In this document: one piece after another, positions 1 through 6,496 of the stretch
Numbering within the stretch: the first letter of the stretch is position 1
How the letters are laid out: each line of letters starts with the position of its first letter
Source: Gammaproteobacteria bacterium
Lineage (GTDB): Bacteria > Pseudomonadota > Gammaproteobacteria > Competibacterales > Competibacteraceae
NCBI GenBank assembly: GCA_003562535.1
Contig: PWUP01000152.1
Coordinates: 1-12,002, forward strand
DNA length: 12,002 bases
Reading direction: 5' to 3'
Notes under the pieces: generated by a model
What the model was told of the DNA's origin: nothing
Seen by the model: only the letters and a program-made list of their open reading frames with translations
Database searches by the model: none
Made by a program: the position numbers and the translations under genes

Positions 1-128
1 CCGGCGTCGACGAACGCACGGTGGATGTGTATATTCGTCGCTTACGCAAAGCTTTACAGCCTTACGGTTATCACCTGTTGATCCAGTCCGTGCGGGGTAT
101 AGGTTATCGGTTTTCCGAGTCGGTCTAG
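1..128 (+). CDS. Response regulator, OmpR/PhoB-type C-terminal end (partial)
   Basis: This is the 3' end of a gene entering from the left, read in the frame that starts at base 3 and ending at TAG 126-128. The 41 visible residues are the end of a winged-helix DNA-binding domain. The segment VDVYIRRLRKAL matches the recognition helix and the ending VRGIGYRFSE matches the terminal beta-hairpin of the OmpR/PhoB family. The alternation of a recognition helix, a short 'QPYGYHLLIQS' turn and the VRGxGYRF wing is closest to PhoB itself, the phosphate-starvation regulator, but the receiver domain is outside the window, so the signal it answers to is unknown. It is presumably partnered with a histidine kinase. 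The gene converges on the nicotinate phosphoribosyltransferase gene, with a hairpin between the two. Family assignment is secure; naming it phoB would be a guess. Confidence 0.88.
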   Translation, partial: GVDERTVDVYIRRLRKALQPYGYHLLIQSVRGIGYRFSESV

Positions 129-143
129 CCGGTTACTGCTATA

Positions 144-177
144 GTAGGTCGGGCAAAAGCGCAGCGTTGCCCGACAT
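144..177. repeat. REP-like hairpin between convergent genes
   Basis: The arms GTCGGGCAA (148-156) and TTGCCCGAC (167-175) are perfect inverted complements around a 10-base GC-rich loop, preceded by GTAG. It lies in the 79-base gap between the stop of the response regulator and the stop of pncB. There is no run of T after either arm, so it is not a canonical intrinsic terminator, although a hairpin here could slow or end transcription from both sides. The layout (GTAGG, arm, loop, arm, CAT) resembles dispersed REP-type hairpins found between genes in many proteobacteria. That it is repeated elsewhere in this genome is inference. Confidence 0.7.
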
Positions 178-207
178 CATAGGCTATATGTGTCTGCGGC
201 TTGAGAA

Positions 208-1695
208 CTACTCACTATTCTGCTCACTCAGTTGTTCGCGCTCGCGCTCAATCATGGCATCACGCAGGGCGTTCAGTTTTGGGCTTAAGCCCACGGGATA
301 GATATGCGGGTATTCAAAGCGTTTATGGCTGTCGTCCAGCAAAGTGAGCTGGTCTTGGAAGTGCTGGCGAATTTGTTGCAGATCCGGCGGATCACTCTGT
401 AATTCACCCTCGCGGTACAGCGGTTTGAGCAGAGGCTCAAAGCGCACACTGCGTTTCAATAGTTTACGACGTAGATTATCATTAGGGTCAATAATCCGGT
501 CGATGGTTTCGGGAATTTCTCGGTGATCAGCGATCACATCCGCCATCATCAGATGACCTTCGTGATAATGGCGATACACTTGCAGTAAGCCGGGAACGCT
601 CATTTTGGCGCGAGTATCGGACAGTTTGAGCTTGTATTCCCATTCACCCTGCTGGTTTTCGAGTGCGGTTAATTTATACACCCCAGTGAGCGCCGGATTG
701 CCATCACCAGTGACCAGTTTGGTGCCAACCCCCCAGATATCAATACGCGCCCCTTGCAGTTTAAGGCTGGTGATCACATATTCATCGAGCTCATTGCTGG
801 CGACAATCTGGGCTTGAGGAAATCCCGCTTCATCCAGCAGTTGCCGCGACCGTTTACTGAAATAAGCCAAGTCACCGCTGTCGAGACGGATGCCCAGCAT
901 TTCATGACCTTGTTCACGCAGTTCGCGGGCCACGGCAATGGCATTGTGCACGCCGTTCAATGAGCTATAGGTATCGACTAAAAATACACAATTGCCGGGT
1001 AAAGTGTGCGCATAGGCGGCGAAAGCCTGGCGTTCTTCGGGAAACGACATCACCCAACTGTGAGCATGGGTGCCAATCACGGGAATACCGAATAATTTAC
1101 CCGCCAGCACATTGGACGTGCCCACCGCTCCACCGACATAAGCCGCTCGTGCGGCGGCTAAACCTCCCAGCCCTTGAGCGCGCCGCAATCCGAAATCAAC
1201 GACCGGATCTCCTTGGGCGGCATGACAGATTCGAGCGGTTTTGGTGGCGATTAAACTCTGAAAATTAATGGTATTGAGCAACAGCGTTTCGATTAATTGC
1301 GCTTGCACAATCGGTCCTTGAACCCGTATCAAGGGTTCGTTGGGAAACACAATCGTGCCTTCTGGGATGCTATGAATATCGCAGGTGAAGCGCATAGTGC
1401 CGAGGTAGTCGAGAAACGCCGGCTCAAACAACGGCGCTTCGCTGCGATCCGTTAAAGTGGCCAGATAGTCTAAATCACTAGCGCTGAACCGGAATGATTG
1501 CAGATATTCCAGCAATGTGCCCATGCCGGTCATGACGACAAAACCGCCGCGAAACGGATTTTTGCGATAAAACATGTGAAACTCAGCCCGCCGTTCCGCC
1601 ATGCCGGTTTTCCAATAGCCGTAGGCCATGGTCAATTGGTACTGGTCAGTGAGCAAACTCAGTGAGGGGTCGCGTTGGAATAAATCAGTAAACAT
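208..1695 (-). CDS. pncB: Nicotinate phosphoribosyltransferase
   Basis: The enzyme makes nicotinate mononucleotide from nicotinate and PRPP, driven by ATP, as the entry step of the Preiss-Handler NAD salvage pathway in the cytoplasm. The 495 residues suit the long form of the family (the human NAPRT type) better than the roughly 400-residue E. coli form. Visible signatures are LLTDQYQLTMAYGYWK at residues 14-29, FGLRRAQG at 168-175, GTHAHSWV at 208-215 (H212 being the expected phosphorylated histidine), IRLDSGDL at 269-276 in the barrel, and WGVGTKLVTG at 321-330 near the phosphate-binding loop. The ATG start at 1695 has AGGA on the minus strand at 1708-1705, nine bases upstream. The start overlaps the stop of the glutaredoxin-like gene by one base (TAATG), which suggests coupled translation. 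It is the last gene of a minus-strand operon. The function is confident; no residue appears to be missing. Confidence 0.95.
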   Translation of the reverse strand: MFTDLFQRDPSLSLLTDQYQLTMAYGYWKTGMAERRAEFHMFYRKNPFRGGFVVMTGMGTLLEYLQSFRFSASDLDYLATLTDRSEAPLFEPAFLDYLGTMRFTCDIHSIPEGTIVFPNEPLIRVQGPIVQAQLIETLLLNTINFQSLIATKTARICHAAQGDPVVDFGLRRAQGLGGLAAARAAYVGGAVGTSNVLAGKLFGIPVIGTHAHSWVMSFPEERQAFAAYAHTLPGNCVFLVDTYSSLNGVHNAIAVARELREQGHEMLGIRLDSGDLAYFSKRSRQLLDEAGFPQAQIVASNELDEYVITSLKLQGARIDIWGVGTKLVTGDGNPALTGVYKLTALENQQGEWEYKLKLSDTRAKMSVPGLLQVYRHYHEGHLMMADVIADHREIPETIDRIIDPNDNLRRKLLKRSVRFEPLLKPLYREGELQSDPPDLQQIRQHFQDQLTLLDDSHKRFEYPHIYPVGLSPKLNALRDAMIEREREQLSEQNSE

Positions 1696-1928
1696 TAGCG
1701 GGTGTCCTGCCGGATAAACTCACGGACGGCGGTGGGTTCAAAGGGCCAGTTCAGCTCGGCGCCATCCGGACGCTGGAGCACAGGAATACGAACTTGGTAA
1801 CGTTCTAACAGCGTGGCGTCATCCATAATATCAATTTCCTGCGCTGGTTCGCCCAGCGCTTGAATAATGTGCTGTTGGGCGTGTTCGCACAGAGGGCAAT
1901 ATTCAGTCATATACAGGATGGTTTGCAT
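1695..1928 (-). CDS. Glutaredoxin-like thioredoxin-fold protein (DUF836 type)
   Basis: This is a 77-residue small thioredoxin-fold protein. It begins with a beta strand (QTILYMTEYC) that leads directly into a redox motif CPLC at residues 11-14, followed by the helix EHAQQHIIQAL. The cis-proline expected to face the active site is P49 in VRIPVL, and the end contains NWPFEP. This pattern and size fit the glutaredoxin-like DUF836 family. Thiol-disulfide exchange in the cytoplasm is the expected activity, but the natural partner is unknown. There is no signal peptide. The CPLC centre differs from the CPYC of classical glutaredoxins. The gene follows the PFL-family gene after 39 bases and overlaps pncB by one base. 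The Shine-Dalgarno site is weak (AGAGA just upstream of the ATG). The redox fold is confident; the substrate is not known. Confidence 0.85.
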   Translation of the reverse strand: MQTILYMTEYCPLCEHAQQHIIQALGEPAQEIDIMDDATLLERYQVRIPVLQRPDGAELNWPFEPTAVREFIRQDTR

Positions 1929-1967
1929 GAGTCTCTGGAATCATCACAGTTTATGGAATAGGGGGGA

Positions 1968-3347
1968 TTAATTGCGTAAACTTTGCAAGGGTGCAGGGAT
2001 ATGGCCGGCAAAGCGGACAAAGGCATCGTTATCGCCCGGACAGCGCACCGGCAAAATCACACTGGCACCGAATAGACCGCCGAAGCTGACGTAATCGCCC
2101 GCTGCCTTTCCTGCAACGGGAATAATCCGTGTGGCGGTAGTTTTATTGTTGACCACACCGATGGCCATTTCATCGGCCATGATAGCGGCGATGGTGGCTC
2201 CAGAGGTGGAACCAGGAATCGCGACCATATCCAAACCCACACTGCATACGCTGGTCATGGCTTCAAGCTTTTCCAAGGTCAGTGAGCCTTCAGCGGCGGC
2301 GGTAGCCAAGGTTGCGTCTTCCATCACCGGAATAAACGCGCCACTGAGTCCGCCGACACTGGAGCTGGCAAACGCCCCGCCTTTTTTTACCGCATCGTTG
2401 AGCAAGGCCAGTGCTGCAGTGGAACCCGGTGCGCCAATCGCGGCGATACCCATAGTTTGCAGGATCTCGCCGATTGAGTCGCCAACCTTTGGCGTCGGTG
2501 CCAGCGATAAATCCACAATGCCGAATTGCACGTTCAAGCGTTCGGCCAGCTCGCGGCCAATCAGTTCGCCCACTCGGGTGATGCGAAATGCGGTGAGTTT
2601 TATTTCTTCAGCCATATCGGCTAAGGTCAGCCGTTCGGTGCCGACTTGTTCGATCAGCCGTTGCAACGCCCGTTTAACCACGCCAGGGCCGGAGACGCCG
2701 ATATTAATCACGGCATCCGCTTCACCCGGACCATGGGTGGCACCGGCCATAAACGGGTTGTCTTCAGGCATATTGGCAAACACCACTAATTTGGCACAGG
2801 CAAAGCCGTGATGCGCTTGATCTGCGGCTGCGGTGTCGCGAATCGCTTGACCCAGTGCGAGCACGGCATCCATATTAATTCCGGCGCGAGTTGTGGCGAC
2901 ATTAATGCCGGAACACACCCGTTGAGTGCGGCTCAACGCTTCCGGGAGGCTATCAATCAGAGCCTTGGCTGTCGGTGTGAGTCCTTTATGCACCAGTCCA
3001 CCAAAACCGCCGATGAGATCCACACCGACTTCAGCCGCCGCTTGATCCAAGGTTTTAGCCACTTGAACCAAGGCATCACGGCCATGTCCGGCCGCCACAC
3101 TGGCAATCGGTGACACGGCTAAGCGCCGATTGACCACGGGAATGCCGTAGCGGCGTTCGACTTCGCGGGTGGCGCGCACTAAATCCCCTGCGGAACGGTT
3201 AATTTTAGCCCGTATCTTAGCGCATAAATGCGGCAAGGTCGGGCTGCTGCAATCGTCAAGATTCAGCCCTAATGTGACGGTGCGCACATCCAAGTTTTCT
3301 TCTTGAAACATGCGAATGGTTTCAAAAATGGCATCGCTGCGGATCAT
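1968..3347 (-). CDS. PFL family protein (UPF0210 / DUF711)
   Basis: This 459-residue protein matches the UPF0210/DUF711 family throughout: the N-terminal IRMFQEENLDVRTVTLGLNL, GGFGGLVHKG near 113-122, the Gly-rich PEDNPFMAGATHGPGE around 195-209, and the C-terminal end AGHIPAPLQSLRN. The family is named for a predicted resemblance of its barrel to pyruvate formate-lyase and anaerobic ribonucleotide reductase; no reaction is established. Cysteines are present at 33, 42, 145, 184, 368 and 436. The length is typical. The ATG at 3347 overlaps the stop of the upstream ACT gene by ATGA and has GGAG nine bases upstream, so the start is well supported. Pairing with an ACT-domain protein is known from streptococci and other bacteria, so a regulated amino-acid- or metabolite-related role is a reasonable inference, no more. 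Confidence 0.92.
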   Translation of the reverse strand: MIRSDAIFETIRMFQEENLDVRTVTLGLNLDDCSSPTLPHLCAKIRAKINRSAGDLVRATREVERRYGIPVVNRRLAVSPIASVAAGHGRDALVQVAKTLDQAAAEVGVDLIGGFGGLVHKGLTPTAKALIDSLPEALSRTQRVCSGINVATTRAGINMDAVLALGQAIRDTAAADQAHHGFACAKLVVFANMPEDNPFMAGATHGPGEADAVINIGVSGPGVVKRALQRLIEQVGTERLTLADMAEEIKLTAFRITRVGELIGRELAERLNVQFGIVDLSLAPTPKVGDSIGEILQTMGIAAIGAPGSTAALALLNDAVKKGGAFASSSVGGLSGAFIPVMEDATLATAAAEGSLTLEKLEAMTSVCSVGLDMVAIPGSTSGATIAAIMADEMAIGVVNNKTTATRIIPVAGKAAGDYVSFGGLFGASVILPVRCPGDNDAFVRFAGHIPAPLQSLRN

Positions 3348-3904
3348 GTGGCAATTCTCCGAAACAGCACCTGATTGGTGGCCTGAAATAACTGTTGATG
3401 TTGCAGCCGCACTTGCAGTCCTATGGCGTGGCCGACATGCTCTAAATCGATTTGCAATTGATCCAGAGCCACTGTCGGCGGGAGTTCGATTTCTGCCACT
3501 AGGCGAATACCGGTCGCCATCACGCGACAGTCGAGATCGACGAAATTACCCCCGCGTTCGGCAATCAAGCTACTGATGCCGTGTATGACTCCAGGGCTAT
3601 CGTCACCCAATGCGGTTAAAATATAGCGGTCGCTTTTGGGTACGGGGGGGCGATTAGTTTGGTACGGTAACAGGTTGACAGCACCACCTGCGCCGGTAAT
3701 GCGCTGTAATTGTGTGGTTAAAGCGCTGGTGTCGCTATCAGGGGGCAAGGCTGCGATGATGATGATTGTAAAATAATCACGAACAACCGTTTGGCTGAGT
3801 TCGAGCAAGCAAGCGCCTTGAGATTCCAGCACTTCGCTGAGATTGGCAATAATGCCGCGCTGATCAAGGGTGTGTACGGTGAGCAAATGGGTGGGTTCAG
3901 TCAT
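3344..3904 (-). CDS. Tandem ACT-domain protein, GcvR-like
   Basis: This small cytoplasmic protein is made of two ACT domains, the ligand-binding fold that usually senses amino acids. The first spans roughly residues 5-82, with HLLTVHTLDQRGIIANLSEVL. The second spans roughly 93-165, with YILTALGDDSPGVIHGISSLIAERG. Both carry the D-x-x-G-[IV] turn at the start of the first helix. Two ACT domains in about 187 residues is the architecture of the glycine cleavage regulator GcvR family. The streptococcal partners of UPF0210 proteins are single ACT proteins of about 90 residues (UPF0237). I chose the ATG at 3904; a GTG two codons upstream (3910) is equally possible because neither has a good Shine-Dalgarno site. 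It is the first gene of the minus-strand operon and overlaps the PFL gene by ATGA. The ACT fold is sure; the ligand and the regulated target are unknown. Confidence 0.85.
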   Translation of the reverse strand: MTEPTHLLTVHTLDQRGIIANLSEVLESQGACLLELSQTVVRDYFTIIIIAALPPDSDTSALTTQLQRITGAGGAVNLLPYQTNRPPVPKSDRYILTALGDDSPGVIHGISSLIAERGGNFVDLDCRVMATGIRLVAEIELPPTVALDQLQIDLEHVGHAIGLQVRLQHQQLFQATNQVLFRRIAT

Positions 3905-3991
3905 AATCACTAGTTAAGTCTGGGATGATTGGTCTTGATTGCACGGTTATTGACTGGCACTCTGTATCCATTTCATTAAGGTGATGACGGT
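3905..3991. promoter_or_regulatory. Divergent intergenic region with promoters for both operons
   Basis: This gap of under 90 bases separates the minus-strand ACT operon from the plus-strand lipoprotein gene, so both should be transcribed from here. I see no convincing pair of sigma-70 hexamers in either direction. A TTGACT at about 3953 has only a poor TCATTA 17 bases later, next to the ribosome site. The clear element is the Shine-Dalgarno sequence TAAGGTGA at 3977-3984, seven bases before the ATG at 3992. The promoter assignment rests on gene orientation only. Confidence 0.35.
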
Positions 3992-4540
3992 ATGATACGG
4001 GTAAATACTTTATCGGTGGTACTGGCATGGTTAATCGGCGTCAGTTTAGGAGGCTGCGGTATGATAGCCCAAGTGGGGAGTAATAGCGCATCTCAGGTCA
4101 CAGAAAGTGATCCTCTCAATATCGTTGTGTTACACAATGGCCTAATGTGCGGCTCGGATCTAACCCGCACCTCGGCGCTATGGATTGATAACGCGACGCA
4201 GTTAACGCAGCGCTATGCCAAAATGGCGGCAGTGGCAGAGCCACCGATCGTCGATTTCGCACAGTATGGTGTATTGCTGGTCTCGATGGGTCAACAGCCG
4301 ACCTCAGGTTATCGTTTGAACTTCTTACCCGGTGCCCATCGGGTCATACTGGGTGGGCGGACGCTACAGATTAATTTAGCCTGGGAAGAGCCAGCGGCCG
4401 ACAGTATTCAAGCGCAAGTGCTGACCCAGCCCTGTTTATTGTTACAAGTACCTAGGCGCTCATTTAATCGAGTGGAAATTCTGGATCAGCAGGGTACGGT
4501 CAGGTTGGGGCGGCGCATCGATCGTGTTACGGGTTCGTGA
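3992..4540 (+). CDS. PrcB-domain lipoprotein
   Basis: This 182-residue exported protein has an N-terminal hydrophobic stretch (residues 7-19) ending in the lipobox LGGC at 19-22, so C22 is the likely lipidated cysteine. The mature start, GMIAQVGSN, has no aspartate at +2, which favours the outer membrane if normal Lol sorting applies. The C-terminal half fits the PrcB_C domain: VLLVSMGQQPTSGY at 94-107 (the typical G-x-x-P-T-x-G-Y turn), a central strand with LQINLAWEEP, and QPCLLLQVPR at 146-155 followed by VEIL. PrcB was named as a subunit of a Treponema denticola protease complex; in most bacteria the domain has no known role. The strong ribosome site TAAGGTGA at 3977-3984 supports the start. 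A small membrane protein gene follows seven bases later. Lipoprotein and domain are well supported; function is unknown. Confidence 0.8.
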   Translation: MIRVNTLSVVLAWLIGVSLGGCGMIAQVGSNSASQVTESDPLNIVVLHNGLMCGSDLTRTSALWIDNATQLTQRYAKMAAVAEPPIVDFAQYGVLLVSMGQQPTSGYRLNFLPGAHRVILGGRTLQINLAWEEPAADSIQAQVLTQPCLLLQVPRRSFNRVEILDQQGTVRLGRRIDRVTGS

Positions 4541-4547
4541 ATAGATA

Positions 4548-4850
4548 GTGACTGCAGCCCGCTATATCGCTTTGGGTTTGGCCGCAATGATTATTCTGCG
4601 CACCCTATGGTTATTCCCACCACATCAGGATCCTGTTGCCGTACTGGCCATGCTGTTGGTGCTGAGCTTGATGCTGGTGCTGATCTGGTTTGGCGCGTGG
4701 ATTGCCTGCTACATTTTGCCGTGGGGGTGGCGGGCGAGTCAGGCACATGATCATCAGCTTGCCGATCAACAGGGCGCTGTGGTGCGTCTGTTCGGTTGGG
4801 TGGTGCTGGTGTTGCTGTGGCTTATTGTGATGTTTGTCGCGGCTGAGTAG
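4548..4850 (+). CDS. Small membrane protein, unrecognised
   Basis: This 100-residue integral membrane protein is not recognised. Hydrophobic segments lie at about residues 5-23, 29-57 (long enough for one extended helix or a tight pair) and 79-98. A short polar loop, RASQAHDHQLADQQGAVVR, lies between the second and third. It starts with GTG at 4548, seven bases after the lipoprotein stop. The reading frame is closed by TAG at 4542-4544, so no earlier start is possible; the next candidate is ATG at codon 14. There is no good Shine-Dalgarno site, so translation probably depends on ribosomes arriving from the lipoprotein gene. Coding is supported by the tight spacing and the clean hydrophobic pattern. 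The shared operon suggests a link to the lipoprotein in the envelope, but nothing shows the role. Confidence 0.7.
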   Translation: MTAARYIALGLAAMIILRTLWLFPPHQDPVAVLAMLLVLSLMLVLIWFGAWIACYILPWGWRASQAHDHQLADQQGAVVRLFGWVVLVLLWLIVMFVAAE

Positions 4851-4900
4851 GCTGAGCCGAATGGCCTATCTGGATTATTACTGTACTGAAAGGGTTTAAC

Positions 4901-6496
4901 ATGTCGCTATGTGGCGTTGGGGTAGGGGCAGTTCGTGAACCGCCCCTGCATCTGGGCAGGTTCCGGCGTACCGTAATACGGGCGGCACTGTGGCTGTTTA
5001 TCGGTTTAGGGGGGATGACTCTATTCCCTGGAGTGTGGGCGGCTGAGGGGCTCAAACTCACCGAGCAAGAAATCGCGTTTCTGCAGCAGCACCCGCGTCT
5101 GCGTGTGGGAGTCGATCCCGATTGGTTTCCTTTTGAGTTTGTCGATGATAACGGGCAACACGCCGGTATTTCAGCCGATTATTTGACCCTCGTTTCTGGC
5201 TACTTAGACGTTGAATTCGAGATTGTAGCGGCACCCTCATGGCAGCAGACTTTAGAGGCGTTGCGCAATCGCGAGCTGGATCTATTGAGTATGGCGGCTT
5301 TGACCCCGGAACGTGCAGTGTATGCTAATTTCACAGAACCTTATATCCGTTCACCCATGGTGATTGTGACCCGTAATGATGTCCCGTTTCTGCAAACACC
5401 GCTGATGTTGGGTGAGCAGCCGGTTGCTGCCGTGCCCGGGTACGCTTCGCATGAGTACTTGCAGACTCGTTACCCGCAACTCAATATCGTTGCTGTGCCC
5501 AGCACGCGGCAGGGCTTGACGGATGTGGCTTCTGGTAGGTTATTTGCTTTTGTGGATAATCTGGCTGCGATTAGCTATCTGATTATGGAGCAGGGCTTAA
5601 CAAATCTCAAAGTCAGTGGCCAGTTAGGTGAGTCGTTCGACCTAGCGATTGCGGTGCGCAGTGATTGGCCACTCTTGCTGACGATTATGGATAAGGCGTT
5701 GGCCGCAATCTCCGAACAACAGCGCGGGGCGATTTATCATCACTGGATTCAAACCGAGTTGACGACTCCCCCCATCGATTATTCAAAAATAATTGCTTTT
5801 ATCATTTTTCTACTGGTATTGCTGGCAGGGGTATTAATCCATAACTGGCATCTGCAAGTGTATCGTCATTCGCTACAGGCCGCCAATCAGAAACTGCGCG
5901 AAGCCGAAGAGCGTTTATTGTCGCAAAATAAGGCGTTGGAACAACTATCCCTGTATGACCAACTGACCGAGGTCTATAATCGTTATAAACTCGATGAGGT
6001 GCTGACCGAACACACCGCATTGGCGGAACGCTATGCGCAGCCGCTGAGCATTGTGTTATTCGATTTGGATCATTTTAAAGCCGTCAATGATCGGTTTGGT
6101 CATTCCGTTGGGGACACCATTCTGCGGTTGTTTTGCCAGCAGGTACAGGCTAATATTCGCAAAACTGAATGTTTTGGGCGTTGGGGCGGCGAGGAGTTTC
6201 TACTCATCTGTCCGGCCACATCCATTGAAGAAGCCACCCGATTGGCCGAGCGCATGGTGACGGCAGTGCGCTGTGGAGAATACCCCATGAATGTTCGGCA
6301 AACGGCCAGTGCAGGTGTGGCTGCATATCAGCCAGGCGACACCGTAGAAGATTTAATCATCCGCTGTGACCGCGCATTATATCAAGCGAAACAAGCGGGA
6401 CGAGATCGCGTCGTTGCTGCAGGCTTGTTTGACCATCAACCCTCCGATCAGCAGTGGCTTCCGGCTGTGAGAACCTCTAGAAAACCTTCACGATGA
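4901..6496 (+). CDS. Diguanylate cyclase with periplasmic solute-binding sensor domain
   Basis: This is a 531-residue membrane sensor that should make cyclic di-GMP from two GTP. After a signal/anchor segment (positive RFRR at 20-23, hydrophobic core about 25-46, probable cleavage near VWAAEG), residues 50-285 form a solute-binding-protein family 3 domain, with LRVGVDPDWFPFEF at 67-80, LDLLSMAALTPERAVYANFT at about 126-145, and an end like FDLAIAVRSDWP. A transmembrane helix follows at 297-315, then a coiled-coil linker at 322-350. The GGDEF domain runs from about 350 to 505, with metal-binding FDLDHFK (387-393), NDRFGH and the active-site GGEEF at 429-433. The inhibitory site position reads RKTE (420-423) instead of RxxD, so product inhibition may be weakened. 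The Shine-Dalgarno site GAAAGGG lies six bases before the ATG. The gene overlaps the TRAP permease gene by ATGA. A palindromic repeat sits inside codons 8-16. The ligand is unknown. Confidence 0.92.
   Translation: MSLCGVGVGAVREPPLHLGRFRRTVIRAALWLFIGLGGMTLFPGVWAAEGLKLTEQEIAFLQQHPRLRVGVDPDWFPFEFVDDNGQHAGISADYLTLVSGYLDVEFEIVAAPSWQQTLEALRNRELDLLSMAALTPERAVYANFTEPYIRSPMVIVTRNDVPFLQTPLMLGEQPVAAVPGYASHEYLQTRYPQLNIVAVPSTRQGLTDVASGRLFAFVDNLAAISYLIMEQGLTNLKVSGQLGESFDLAIAVRSDWPLLLTIMDKALAAISEQQRGAIYHHWIQTELTTPPIDYSKIIAFIIFLLVLLAGVLIHNWHLQVYRHSLQAANQKLREAEERLLSQNKALEQLSLYDQLTEVYNRYKLDEVLTEHTALAERYAQPLSIVLFDLDHFKAVNDRFGHSVGDTILRLFCQQVQANIRKTECFGRWGGEEFLLICPATSIEEATRLAERMVTAVRCGEYPMNVRQTASAGVAAYQPGDTVEDLIIRCDRALYQAKQAGRDRVVAAGLFDHQPSDQQWLPAVRTSRKPSR
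4922..4948. repeat. Near-perfect palindrome inside the start of the cyclase gene
   Basis: The 24 bases from 4924 to 4947 form two 11-base arms, AGGGGCAGTTC and GAACCGCCCCT, around a central GT. One position does not pair (A4930 against C4941). It starts with GTAGGGG, a layout like the GTAGG start of the hairpin at 144-177, although the arms differ. It lies in the region encoding the polar start of the signal peptide, between the ATG and the positive RFRR stretch. That is where a short dispersed palindrome could insert without harm. It could also fold in the mRNA 20 bases after the start codon and affect translation. Its copy number in the genome is not known. Confidence 0.6.

Noticed and set aside
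148..175. Intrinsic terminator for the response regulator and pncB
   Set aside because: The stem is good but no T run follows on either strand, so I list it as a REP-like hairpin with only possible terminator action.
2131..2811. A 226-codon open frame on the plus strand, antisense to the PFL-family gene
   Set aside because: It mirrors the PFL gene, whose protein matches its family along the whole length. The antisense product is Ser/Ala/Pro-rich with no domain, and has no promoter or ribosome site of note.
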